A DNA stretch of 64,000 nt from Anniella stebbinsi (lineage: Eukaryota; Chordata; Lepidosauria; Squamata; Anniellidae), in the NCBI GenBank assembly GCA_029215795.1, contig JARDYH010000007.1, positions 70,114,763 to 70,178,762 on the forward strand, in the 5' to 3' direction. The notes under the pieces are model-generated. The model saw only the letters and a list, made by a program, of their open reading frames with translations, ran no database searches and was not told the DNA's origin. Positions 22,020-34,100 of the stretch are shown piece after piece (the stretch's first letter is position 1; every line of letters starts with the position of its first letter). The translations under genes were made by a program, and so were the position numbers.

Positions 22020-23385
22020 AAAGAGGCTCCGGTTCCAGCGGTGGCCTAACGGGCTACAAGCATTAAGATCCCCAAACTTACTATAGCCTCTGCTTCGATG
22101 GCTTTTTTAGGCAAAACCACATTGCGTGGTAATGGTCCCAGAATAGGGGCCATTGACCATCCTTTGGTCTGTATCACTCTTGTAGATTGGAATATCTCAG
22201 TTCCCCTGATGAAAAAGAGAGAGAGAGAGACTAACTCACACTTTTTGCAAGCCTTTGAGCTCCATCAGACGAGCATTTTCGTTTTCTTGCATGCTCATTA
22301 CTGGATACCATGTATTTTTGCAGGTCTCTTTCCCAACGTCGTCTGCCCCCCCCCCCATGTGCCTCCCGCCCCTTCAAGCCTTCTTTGCGCCACAAAAAAA
22401 CACCCCAGTAAGTCCAATTTATTTTAAAAATGGAAGTTACCGCTATACCTCCTGCTGTGTCCAGGAAAAGGAGCGGGATCCAAACAGCTCACTGAATGGG
22501 CCAGGGGCACCTTGCTTACTTTCGCTTTCAAAAGAGGAAGGAGGGACAGACGATTAGGTGGAGAAGCGACAGTACGCAATCGCAATTTTCCCCTGTGTGA
22601 TGACACCCTTTGACTATCGACTGTGAGTCTAGCTTTCGGGGCAAGGGATTTTGTGGCCAGCCCTACCATTAGGCAAAGTGAAGTGACCAAATTATGCAGC
22701 TGATCTGGGAGGTCCCGAAAAGGCAGGAAATCTTTACTGCTTTTAATTATATATATATATATTTGCTGCAGGATTGCAGGGGTTGGGGGCAAAGGTTTGT
22801 GGCATTTGCTGTTTCAAATGCCAAAATAACTTGGCTGATATTGGCCAGGTTCACACAGCCGCAGAAGGAAAATAAACGACGGCGGCTTATTTCCCCTCCC
22901 CATGCATGCCAGTCCCAAGCCACCTAATTAGCAGAACTACCTTTGTCAGGCGCGAGTTGTTGTGAGTGGGTGGGTGGGGTAATTTACAAACCATTCTGAA
23001 AACCATGGCTTGTTCTATGGCTTCAGGGTGGTTTATAACACACACACACACCCCAGCCGCCCATCCTCACCAGATTTGGACATCATGACAGCCCCACACC
23101 CTGCGAGGGTGACTATGCTGATTTGGTGGCTTTCAGCCAGCATGCATGGGGAAGGAAAATAAGTCACCATGATCATGCAAACCCAGCTTCCAAGAGTGTC
23201 CACTGCTAATCCATCATTTGGGTATTGTGTACCTTGATTTGGTGAGGGCGGCGGAGGGGGGGGACATTTGATGCTCTGCCTGGCCGCAAAATGTCTTGGG
23301 ACAGCTTAATACCTGCCACTGCCAATGTGTCTGTTATTGGACTGAAAATATTCTAACGCTGGAAGCAGGAAGCACTCTGAAGGAA
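22020..23385. other. Spacer shared with the region after exon 1 of copy 4
   Basis: Parallels 28400-29760 (for example ggcaaaggtttgtggcattt and ctgttattggactgaaaata), with small insertions and deletions. No coding sequence seen. It ends near 23385, where the homology switches to the upstream region of copies 5-7. Confidence 0.6.
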
Positions 23386-23858
23386 AGTGAAGGACACATC
23401 CAAGAGGTTCTTGTCAGCTGGCCCCTGCTGGCCTTGGAAGGCACCCAACTATGCCTACCCTTAAAAGCTGCCCTGCTCATCTTGGCTTTCCTTGAGACAC
23501 CTCCTGCCACCTTAAAAAAAACCCTTCCAGGGACCCTTGGAGAATGTCAACATTTACCCATTGGCCTGTCCCAGGGAAATTTCTGTGTGTGACGTGTGTC
23601 CTCCCACCTCTCACCATGGCTCGGATTCCACTTTATGACATCTTCCCATCACCTGGGAGCTCAGTTCTAAGGGCGGAGTCAACAGAGATCCAACCAGGGG
23701 GAGAGTGGTGGGTGGTGAGAGAACAGACTCAGTTGGGCCTCCTCCAGGCACTTGTGACCGAGGAAAGAAGCCAAGCATCCTGCTGGACATAAAAATAATC
23801 CCACCTCAACCACCGTGAAACTGCCACCTACTACCTCTCATTGGGAAAGAGGAGCATC
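23385..23858 (+). promoter_or_regulatory. Upstream region of copy 3 exon 1
   Basis: Conserved with 36545-37033, 46240-46876 and 56620-56991 upstream of copies 5-7, e.g. cactttatgacatcttccca. It is AT/CA-rich rather than CpG-rich. A TATA-like acataaaaata lies about 70 bases before the ATG in this copy only. Confidence 0.5.
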
Positions 23859-23928
23859 ATGTGGGTCCTGCACAGGAATCGGGGCCTCCCTGGGTGTGGC
23901 AGTTTCTGGCAGGAGCTGCTCCTAGCAG
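23859..23928 (+). CDS. Copy 3 exon 1: signal peptide, MWVLHRN type
   Basis: 70 nt, ATG in gcatcATGtg, donor GCAG|gtgaga, phase 1. The hydrophobic core is weaker than in copy 5 because of GSFWQELLLA (Glu in place of Ala). Confidence 0.8.
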
Positions 23929-26915
23929 GTGAGACATTGTGGTCTTGTACAGAGGTGAGGGGCGGAGAAACATGGTGTCCTGTCACCACTGTTGATGTAC
24001 GATGCAGCTGTCGGTCTAGTCTGCTTCAGTATATGAAATTGATGAGTGTGTTTTGCTCTTTGCCCCAGGCTACAAAATGTCTTCCTCTGCAGCAGAGTTA
24101 AATCAAAGCACCAGAGCTTCCCAAAGGCATCTGGCTGGCCACTGTCATTTTGGAAGTGTGAGATACCTGTATGGACAAATTGTTTTCTGCTGATGCAGTG
24201 CCTGAAAGCCCTATTGGAAAATTAATCACTACTGTTGATAACTGAGTTGTTATTGCCTAGTTAGGCCTTTTACTTGAAGATCATCTTTCTCATCCATACC
24301 ACAGCCTCCATCCTCAGTTCTTGCCTCCAGCTGACTCGAGCCCAGAGTGGGAGCCCAAAAGGAATCCCTGTCACACTGAAATCACTTGTTCCAATAAAAG
24401 GACAGAATTGGACCCTGATTCCAGGAGGAGACATGAAAAAAATTGTTAGCTGCAGCTGGTACCGAGGGAAGACGACTGCACAACAAAAGCGGATTTTTAT
24501 CTATTACCTTCCTCCAAATACTCTAGGGCAAGTTAATGGAGCTGCCTACACTGGGCGGGAGACAGGGGCCATGAACTGCTCCCTTCACATCAGGAATTTA
24601 ACATCAGGTGACTCTGGAACCTATACAGTGATAAAAGACGGAGCTGTGATGGCAATAGGACATGCAAACATAACTGTCTCAGGTATGATTCACCCATTCT
24701 TCAGCCACTCTTATCCCAATATCCTGTCACCTCTGATGAGACCATGGATAGATGAATCTCCATTTCTAATGTTTTCCCTTCTTTAAGTTCATTTCATCCC
24801 ATTCATGTTCATATCAAAATGTGTACATACTCTTGTGTGCATTTACCCTAATATAGGCTTTTTGGCATACTTTCCCCCCCTCCACTCCCATTAGACATAT
24901 TTTTGCAAGCAATTTTCCTTAATATAAGGTGTTTTGCCATTATGTATTTCACAGTATGCACAAATTTGTATGGATTTTTGTTTGAGGGAACTACAAGTAT
25001 AATTGTGTTTAGGTTTGCCAAGTGCAGGGCTATGCGGGGGGGCAGTGGGGCCAGTTGGCCTGGGGCTCATGATTTTGAGGGGGCACTTCGACGAGGAGAT
25101 TCCCCCCCAGCTTACTCTACTGCTTCAGTAGGGTAAGCGGCCCGTCAAGAAACGAGGAGCCCGCCTTGCAGAAACAGCGCAGAAGCCATCCATCATGAAC
25201 ACCACGGTCAGACTACAGGCTCCAGAGGGCCATGCCGCATGTGGGGTGGGGATATATGTGCCTTGAGGTGTTGTAGAACAGGTTTAGTATGAAGGTGTTA
25301 TGTAAAACAGACATGTTGGTGGGCACGCCCCTTGGGGCAGCCATTTTGTCCTCCTGTTTTGAAATGCGGGTGGCACACACTTCCCATCTGACCTGGGCAT
25401 ATTACCAGTTCTGCACGGCCCTGGCCAAGTGGGGTTCATGAGAAACACATGAATTTCTCTACCATCCTGGAGCTGAGACTCAATTGGCGAAACTGACAAT
25501 TTTCCTAGGTTTTCAATGCATGTTCAGGTGCAACTAGGAATACTGTTTCATGTTAATGACACTGTAGGACAGAATCAGAAGCTGGTAGTGATTTTAGCTG
25601 AACTAATCTGCAGGGAAGAGATAGGATTTTGTAACTATAGTGTAAGGTGCACGCTTACTGGAGCTATTCCATCATTCTGCATTTTGGGATCCATTTGGCT
25701 GAAGCTGTCCCCAGATTCACTGGTGAAAAGAAGCTGATTCAACCATGCAGAGAATGAAAGTCATTACGGAGTCTGTATAAAATGATTCTTTCCTTTGTGG
25801 GAATAACACCCAGGGACAAAAAGGCCTCTTTTCTCCTAGCTGAACCCCCTCAATAGCCATAAAAGTGCAAACAAGTGCATAAATAAAGGGGCATGTAATA
25901 TGCGGTATTCATAGATATTTATGGTTGCCACAGGAGGGGCTGCTTTCCAGCATTCTGGTCTCGTACTGAAGGAAGGAGAGATCAATTCTTTCCCAGGTTT
26001 CATGTTTGTGACATGCTGGGCTATCTTGTCTTGTTACCATGACTAGACTTCTCCAAGAGTGTCTTCATAGCAGACTCAACCATGTCTCAACCCAAGATAG
26101 ACTGGAGGGCCATAACACTACTTGGACTTCTGTACAGTGATAAGGAGGTGTGATGAGGAGAAGTGAAACTGAAGGGGAGCATTTCTGCACCAGTAATTCT
26201 TATCAGCAGCTGTTCTGGCCCAACATATATCAGCCAATGGGTAGGGTGGATCCCTGCAATTTGTTATGTGCTGATGTGGTTCTGCAATCCTGCGAAGCTG
26301 CAGATAATGTGCTTAGCTTATGATCCAGCAAAGAGGGAGGGTTGTTGCTAATTAAGCTGTCTTCGGCATATAACAAACTCTGCTTAGATACGCCTTAACC
26401 CCTATTATTAATGCATTAGTTTCGCAATGTGTGAATTGGTCCATCTTTACCAGGGAACATGACAGGGAGGGAGCTATTATATTTCTCTCTTGCTTGTAGG
26501 TTTCTCTCGGGCAGCTGGTTGGCCACCGTGAGAACAGAATGCTAGACTAGATGGACCCATGGTTTAATCCAGCACACCACTCATTACCTTATTTACCTCT
26601 AGATCAGGTTTGGTGCATTACTAGCAGACATGGTTCAAACCATGACTTTTTATATCTGTGTTGTCATTTAAAAAAAAAAAAGACAAAATTTCTCCCCTTC
26701 AGCCAGAGAGGTGACAAGCTAGACTAATGGCGGTCTTTATAGGCAACATCATGAAGTTCCTAAAAGTATGTTTTCCTATTTCAGAACATATTCCAGGACC
26801 TACTCCAGATCCTACTTCACCAGGAACAACAAACACTTCTTTGATCCTTACTGCATCCTTGGCTATGATACTGCTGTTACCTGGAATGCTACTATGCCTG
26901 GCTTTTACTCTCTGA
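23859..26915 (+). CDS. Copy 3: CEACAM-like, GPI-anchor type
   Basis: Three exons (23859-23928, 24305-24682, 26785-26915) join in phase 1 into 192 residues. The signal starts MWVLHRNRGLPGCG. The IgV-like domain has SCSWYRG, YTGRET, MNCSLHI and DSGTYTV, with possible N-glycosylation at NWT, NCS, NLT and NIT. The last exon has a Pro/Thr stalk, a hydrophobic stretch and TGA, like copy 2, so GPI anchoring is inferred. Intron 1 is only 376 bp, much shorter than the roughly 1.1-1.5 kb of copies 5-7. A frameshifted CpG-type exon 1 lies upstream at 19560, but this exon is intact and closest, so it is taken as the start. Confidence 0.8.
24305..24682 (+). CDS. Copy 3 exon 2: end of signal and IgV-like N domain
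   Basis: 378 nt, acceptor ataccacag, donor TCAG|gtatga, phase 1 to 1, open. It is the closest relative of copy 2's exon, sharing TLIPGGDM, SCSWYRGKTTA and the KDG…MAIGHANI end. Confidence 0.88.
25024..25422. mobile_element. hAT-type non-autonomous element in copy 3 intron
   Basis: Ends gcagggctatgc and gcacggccct are inverted (a CAGGGC…TGC-type hAT terminus). Flanks tgccaagt and ggccaagt form a 7-of-8 target duplication. Copy 2 has the uninterrupted site near 18050 (gccaagtcagttcatg). Confidence 0.75.
25430..26784. other. Copy 3 intron, CR1 tail only
   Basis: Unique intron sequence with the CR1 tail (26500-26590) that copy 2 shares. No extra Ig exon is visible. Confidence 0.5.
26785..26915 (+). 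CDS. Copy 3 last exon: GPI-type C-terminus
   Basis: 131 nt, acceptor cctatttcag, phase 1. It encodes EHIPGPTPDPTSPGTTNTS, the hydrophobic run LILTASLAMILLLPG…LCLAFTL and TGA, then gtaagacattgg where copy 1 has its donor. Confidence 0.8.
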
Positions 26916-27332
26916 GTAAGACATTGGAAGCTAACAGCCCCTGACTCTTGGGTTCTGCGATCAACTACAGGGCACAAATGGTGACTGACTACTAGCTAGA
27001 TCAGGAAAAAGATAGGGAACCAGGACTCATGGTTTCTCATCCGGATGAAGGAAGGAGATTGTGTCTCCAGACTTCCAATTACCTGTCAAATTGACTTTTG
27101 TTTCCATTTGCGTTTATTACCTAGAACCGGCCCTGAAGTTACCTCCTGCGTTGTTAATATAAAGACTGCCTCATTTCTCTCTGTGATCCACAGGGGAAAA
27201 ATGAGCCCACGTGCCCCACCAACACCTGCCTTTTAAGCATCTTGCTCGCAGAAGAGATCTGGGGACCTCAGGAACATGAATTTTGGACGGCTTCAGACTG
27301 TAACACTAATGTTCCCTGATTTGTGCTATGGA

Positions 27333-27338
27333 AATAAA
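27333..27338 (+). terminator. Poly(A) signal of copy 3
   Basis: AATAAA followed by gcatggtgtgctttgcatg, as in copy 2. Confidence 0.7.
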
Positions 27339-27411
27339 ACACCCGTTGAAAACAGAAGCATGGTGTGCTTTGCATGTTAATGCTAGAGCCCCGGTCTTCT
27401 TCCTCACTTAG

Positions 27412-27448
27412 GGACCCATCATCAGGACAGGACTTCTAGCCAGAGATT
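27412..27448 (+). pseudogene. Relic of the cytoplasmic exon behind copy 3
   Basis: Near-identical to the relic behind copy 2. The acceptor-like tcctcacttag is followed by sequence aligning with copy 1 exon 665, with an internal TAG. Confidence 0.65.
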
Positions 27449-27499
27449 GAATTTCTTCTCAGAGCTGATGCCCAACAGGGTTTTGAGGAATCCCTGGTC

Positions 27500-28110
27500 T
27501 CTCCCTGGTCTCTGACCTGTTTTCCCCGTCTCTCCCCACGCCAAAGGGCTCTCTCCTGTCCGCCTGGCGTGGGCAAAGAGCTCTCTTCCGAAATCGCTGC
27601 CTCGCCGGGCCGGGCAAAGAGCTCTCTCGGGCTCTTCCAAAGGCTCCAACCAGGCAGCGCCGCCCTCTTGCTCCAGCCAAGCACCGCCACTATCCCGCCG
27701 GCTGTGCCGGGAAAGGGAGGGGAGCCGGCGGCCTGCTCGGAGGAAGCCCGACCCACGAGGAGGGAGGAGCCGGCCGAGGAGGGGGGCAGGGTTTAGAATA
27801 GAATAGAGTTTATTACGGTCGCAGGACCAGCAAAGGAGGGCAGGGTTTGTCAGTCCCAGCCCGGCGCAGCAGAGGCTCCTTCGGGCGCGGAGGCACACCT
27901 GGGGCCCAGGCGTCCGGCTGAAGGGAGCAGGCGATCCCGGCTGCGTCGCGATGGGGACAGAGCGGGCGGCGCAGCGGCCGTGTCCCGCTTGCGGGGGGCC
28001 GGCATGGAGGGGCTCCTGGCAGGCAGCGCTCCTCGCAGGTGAGAGGATCGGGGCCGCGACGTGGGCGGGAGTCGGCAGCTCGTGTATTTCTGTACCGCGT
28101 GGCTGATCGC
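27500..28110 (+). promoter_or_regulatory. CpG-island promoter and 5'UTR of copy 4
   Basis: CpG-dense stretch around exon 1, homologous to 7840-8340. A short A/T-rich insertion (agaatagaatagagtttatt) interrupts it near 27795. Confidence 0.6.
27951..28038 (+). CDS. Copy 4 exon 1: signal peptide, CpG type
   Basis: 88 nt, ATG in cgcgATGGGG, donor GCAG|gtgaga, phase 1. It ends AWRGSWQAALLA. Confidence 0.72.
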
Positions 28111-31100
28111 CCTGAAATGCCTGTGTGGAGTGGCGGGCTAGGCATAAACAAGGGGCCACCTCGGGGAAACTTTGCCCTTTGGGGTGGCCTTTGTGGGGGG
28201 GCTGGAGCTCCCCCAATCTCTCTCGCCCCTCCAGGCCCGTAGCCAGCCGGCTCATCTGCTTTGCAGGCCTTTTAAGGACAGAAATGCAAATTGTTTTGTA
28301 ATAATTTGGGGGGGGGGCGCCCCTGGCTACCGGCCCGTCCGCCTCCCTTTGGTCCGCGTTGGAGTTTATTTCTCCCATCATCTCTGTTAACATACTGCAG
28401 AGAAAGAGGCTCTGGTTCCTGCGGTGGCCTAACAGGCTACAAGCATTAAGATCCCCAAACTTACTGTAGGCCATTCCTTCACATGTCTGGCCTCTGTTGG
28501 CTCTTTTACGCGAGGGCACATTGTGATGCGACGTGGTAATGATCCCAGAATAACGGCCATTGACCAACTTTAGCAGATTGGACTCTCTCAGTTCCCCTGA
28601 TGAAACAAAGAAAGGAAGGAAGGGAAAGAGAAACTGACTCAGCCTTTTACAAGCCTTTGACTATCAACCCTGAGTCTAGCCAGGGGATTTTGGGGCAAGA
28701 GATTTCGAGGCCAGCCCTACCATTAGGCAGAGTGAAGTGACCAAATTGTGCAGCTGATCTGGGAGGACCTGAAAAGACAGCAAATCTTTAGTTTGTTTGT
28801 TTTTTTCATTTTAAATACGTATATATATTCTATTTTTATTGCTGCCGGGTGGGGAGTGGGGGGCAAAGGTTTGTGGCATTTTCTGTTTCAAATGCCAAAC
28901 CAAAAGGAGGAGAGCATCCAACTCAGGGCGAAAAAAGGAGAGAAGCAGGTCCTCAGAATGCTAAGAATGCTTTATTGTTCACGCCCAAAGCGTTTCGGCC
29001 TATGTTGTTTTTTAAGGCCATCTTCAGGGGGTTGAGAAGAGATGTCTGCAGAAATACTCCCTAACAAGATGATCATTGCCAGTAATTATCATAGGAGACT
29101 ATCATCCTGTGAGTATTTCTGCAGACATCTCTTATCAACCCCCTGAACAAGGCCTTAAAAAACAACATATGCCGAAGTGTTGGGCTAGGAAATAAAGTAT
29201 TCTTAGCATTCTGAGAACCTGCTTCTCTCCTTTTTTTTTTTTTGCCCTGTTTCAATTGCCAAAATAACTTGGCTGACATTGACCAGGTTCACACAGCTGC
29301 AGAAGGAAAAGAAACCATGGTGGCTTATTTCACCTCCCCATGCTTTCCCCAGCCACCTAATTAGCAGAACTACCTTCGCCAGGTGTGAGTTGTTGTGAAT
29401 GGGTGGCTGGGTGCTTTTAAGAATCATTCTGAAAACCATGGCTTGTTCTATGGCTTCAAGGTGGTTTGTAATCCACCCCAACCACCCATCCTCGCAGGAT
29501 TTGGACATCATGACAGCCCACGCCCAGCAAGGGTGATTATGCTGATTAGGTGGCTTGCAGCCAGCATGCATAGGAAAAGAAAATAAGTCACCATGATCAT
29601 GCAAATCCAGCTTCCACTGCAAACCCATCCTTTGGGTATTATGTACCTTGACTTGAGGACTTCTGTTGCTCTGCAAGGCCGCAAAATATCTTGCCACTGC
29701 CTGTGTGTCTGTTATTGGGCTGACAATATTCTAACACTGGAAGCAGAAGCTCTCCCAAAGAGTCCCCTTTTTTCAGGTTCTAGCACTGTGGGACGAGCCC
29801 CCTTTCCAAAGTAGGAATTGGGGCGAAGCTAGAGAGTAAGGAGAACTAGATTAAAAGGGGCAAAGGGAGCCCACTCCATAAAAAGAGACTGATGAGTCAA
29901 AATGGGCTAGACATTTACAGGTTAGTCTCATATGGATTGGCGAAAGGAAGTGGACACAGCACAAGTAGAACACCAGGACAATTTCTGATGGGATCAATTC
30001 AGAGGTTTTGCCAATTGTGTGCAGCTAACCTAGGGGATGCCCTGCCTCATTCCATCCGAGTCAAGGGGCACAACCCATTGCTTGGAGGCCTCATAGCCAT
30101 AGCTCATTGTGATAGAGCACAGGCTTGGCATGCAGAAGGTCACAGGTTTAATCCCCAGCTTCTCCAGGTAGGGCAAGAAAAGGAATCTCACCTGAAACCC
30201 TGTTGGGCCATTGCTGCCAACCAGTGTCGACAACACTGGGCTAGATGGATGAAGGGTCTGACTCAGTATAAGGCAGCTTCCTAGGTCCCTGTGACCTTCC
30301 TAGGCCTGAGGTGTTCCCACACACATGGGTCCTCAGCTTCCTGCCAAAAATTCCCTCCCCTAGCTGCGGTGAAATATGCATTGTAACATGTAAGATTGTT
30401 AAGAATTTATTGTATTTTATAGGAGTCATTAGTTTTACATACAGTATGAATATAATAATAATAATAATAATAATAATGTGTTTTATTTATGGAAATTCAG
30501 CAGAAAATAGGGAATGAACTCCAAATTTGATCTGATTCCCAAAGAAGAAAATATAATTGAGGAATTTGCAATTGTTGTCAAATCAATCAAATTAAAAAAA
30601 TTATTAGGCAACCTAAAATAGATTTTAGCTAATGCAATTGTTGTCAGGGAAGTATGTATATCCCCAGGCAGGGACACACTGGATGATGAAAAGAAAGGAG
30701 AGCCGCTAACTGATAAAAGCTATGATAAAAAGTCCATTAAAAAGAGATCACCCACAAATCAAAAATAGGGAAGAATATTCAGGAGAACACTCAGAGTGCA
30801 ATTTAAGGAAACAAGACACAATCAGATCCCCAGACCATTTCAATTTATCTTTGCAACGTTGGGGAGACAACCAGTCCCACAATCATACCCAATCACAGCT
30901 AACAGCTCCTGAAACTCAGCGGCACGATACAAAATATCAGAAAATAAGAGCTGTATCAGTTATACCACAACATCCTGTTTAGGGTGGTGTTGGTGCTAGC
31001 GGAAACAGACAGGCTAGGAACAATTTGGCTCAGGTTGTCTCTAACAACAGCATGGGTTTAGATAAGGAACAACTAAATACAGCTGCTTCAGGACTCCGGA

Positions 31101-34100
31101 GTGAAGCAAACGGTGACTTGTATAAAAGTTCTCCAGGATTATGTAGTGGCGGGATACAGGAAATGCAAAAGGATTTCCCTGACACTCATCCCTATATAGA
31201 TGATCTATATAAGGATCTACAACTCTGTTTAGATATGGTCAGTAAGGTGAAATATATCTTGAAGAACAATAGTTAATTTGTATATTTTGGAAAAAGTGTC
31301 AGTGCCCAAGAAAGAGTGACATTTCTGAGACACACAATAAGACATGCAATGAGGAGGCTCCATAGCTCAATGGTAGAATGTATACTCCTACCTGGCATCT
31401 CCAGGTAGGAAAGGGCTGCTGCACGTTAGTGTTGAAAATAGAAGGATAGCTAGACCCTAATATCAATTGTCTGGTCAGGTACATAATGCTAATCTTCCTC
31501 CCTTGCAGAGGAGTAAACAACCACACATAATTTCAATTGACGATATCAAATCAGCACCATCCAGTTTTACTCCTCCAAGCCAAGTCTGCATGTGAGCCTT
31601 GGGACTGAAAACACTGGTCACCAAACCCATCCAGATCTACACCTTGTGTCAAATCATTATGAATGGGGATGGGGAAGCAGGAAATAACGCTATGAAAGAG
31701 GTATATAGAATGTGTAATGTCCCTCCAACAATTATCAGCTCACTTCTATCCTGCTATAAAGCAGAAGTACTACAGATCTAATCACCTAAAACGGATATTG
31801 CAGAGTTGGAAAAGGTGCCGGACAGGATGAGCGATGTGACCAAGGGGCAGGAAGCAATTCCTCATTAGGAAAAGGTTATAAACACTGGAACTATTTAGTT
31901 TAGGTGGGTCTTCTCCTTAAAGTGAAGGTTTGTCTCTTATTCTCCACACTGCAGCCTCCATCCTCAGTTCTTGCTTCCTGTTGAATAGAGCCCAGAGTGG
32001 GAGCCCAAAGGAAGTCTCTGTCACTTGGGTACCACAGAATCCAAAAGCAGGGCAGAATGTGACCCTAACGTCTGGAGGAAACTTGGAAAACATTGTCAGC
32101 TGCAACTGGTACCGGGCAAGGACAACTGATTTGGCAAAGCGGATCTTTGTCTATTTCCTACCTCCAAATGCTCTAGGGCAGGTTAATGGAGCTGCCTACA
32201 CTGGGCGGGAGACAGGGGCCCCGGACTGCTCCCTTCACATCAGGAATTTAACAACCGCTGACTCTGGAAACTATACAGTGACAAAAGAAGGAGGTGCAAT
32301 TGAGATAGGACATGCAAACATAGAGGTCTCAGGTATGATTCATGCAATCTTCAGTCATTCTCACTTCAGTCATGAGCTGTCGCCTCTCTTGAGACTAGCG
32401 ATGGCTAAACCCATCCATTCTGGTGTCACTCCATTTTTCCGTTTTCCCATCCTTAAGTTCATATCATCCTGTATCCACATCAGTTTGCGATTTTTATTTT
32501 ATTTTTTAAAAAACACACAAATCTCTGCATGAAAATCTGTATGTATTTTTGTACGCGAGTCTTCAAACTGTCAGATCCTTTTCAGGGTGCGTCTTCCTGC
32601 CAGTTTGCACCTGTGTGTTTCATGGAGGAGGAGGGAAGGAAGACCAAATGGGATAAGATACGCAGAGGTCAGAGATAGCCTAGAGAGACAACTATGCCTC
32701 AACATGCTGCTTCTGGAATATTATCAATGGGGGATCGTATAAGGGAAGTGAAAATATAGGCAGGAGGAGAAAAGAGTCACAATCCTTGCCCCAAAGGGTA
32801 TGGCAAGATTACCCGTCTTTGTCCCTCCGCTGACCCTCCTGCTCACTTGCGTACCTGGTGGCAGAAGCAGAATCTGGGAAACTGAGAGCCATTTCAGGTT
32901 CCCACAGTAACGCAGAGCTATGCTACACTGCAGGACTTTGTGACACTGCTTGACCTCATTTGGTCTCATGCAGAAAGAGGTTGGTGTGAAGTGGAGACCC
33001 TTCTTTCCCAGTCTTCTCATTTCTGACGCAGTGGGCTATCTTGTCTTCATGGCAGGCTCAGCTTGCACAGAACACGAAACAGTGGGGTTGAGCAGCAAAG
33101 CGGGTTGGTTGCAAGATAAGCGCTCCTCAGCACTTGACCAACTGCACAGATCCTCCTTACAGCCTCTTATGCATATTATGAACACAGGCTACGCTGTGGC
33201 GTCATTGCAGAGGAGAACATATAAGAATATAAGAAGAGTCATGCTGGATCAGCTAAGGGGCCATCTAGTCCAGCAGTCTGTTCACACAATAGCCAACCAG
33301 CTGCCTATGGGAAATCCACAAGTAGGACATGAGTGCAACAGCACCTTCCCATCCATAGTCCCCAGCAACTGGTGTGCATAGGCATTCTGCCTCTGATGCT
33401 AGAGATAGATAGCCACCAGCACAAGTAGCCATTGATAGCCTTCTCCAAGAATTTGTCTAACCCCCTTTTTAAAGCCATCCAAATTGGTGGCCATTGCTTC
33501 ACCTCATGAAAATGAATTCCATAGTTTAACTGCGCTGTGTAAAGAAGTTCTTCCTTTTCTCTGTCCTGAATCTCCCACCGATCAGCTTCATGGGATTGAC
33601 TTCATTGGGTTCTACTATGATGAGGAAGGGAGAAAAATGTCTCCCTATCCAATTTCTCCTTGCTATGCATAATTTTGTACACCTCTATCATGTCTTGCCT
33701 TACTCGCCTTTTCTCCAAGTTAAACAATCACAGCTCTTGTACCATCACTCTTAGGGGAGATACTCCAGTCCCTTGATCATTTTAGTCACCCACAGCTATT
33801 TGGGGTTCCTTCCAGAATGGGTTCAGACCATGTCCTTTAAATCTATGTGATAGATAGATAGATATAGATATAGATATATACTTTCTCCCCTTCATTCAGA
33901 AGGATGTCAAGCTAAATTAATGGTGGTCTTCTTGGCAGCATCTTGAAGCTCCTAAACTTATGCTTTCCTATTCCAGCTCAGACGGAAACAGACAACAACA
34001 TTCTTTGGATTGTTATTGGGTGCTTGGCTGGGACACTGCTGTTGATTGGAGCCCTGCTTTACTTCTTTCTACGTGAGTAACAAATTGGAAGCTAACAGTC

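Noticed and set aside
24683..26784. Possible second Ig (C2) exon between IgV and membrane exons
   Set aside because: I read the introns of all copies for Cys-Trp-Cys Ig patterns with phase 1 borders and saw none, so single-Ig receptors are the best reading.
27422..28567. 381-codon minus-strand frame
   Set aside because: It runs antisense through the CpG island and exon 1 of copy 4. Related frames exist only over the paralogous CpG modules and are broken there, and no domain is recognisable.
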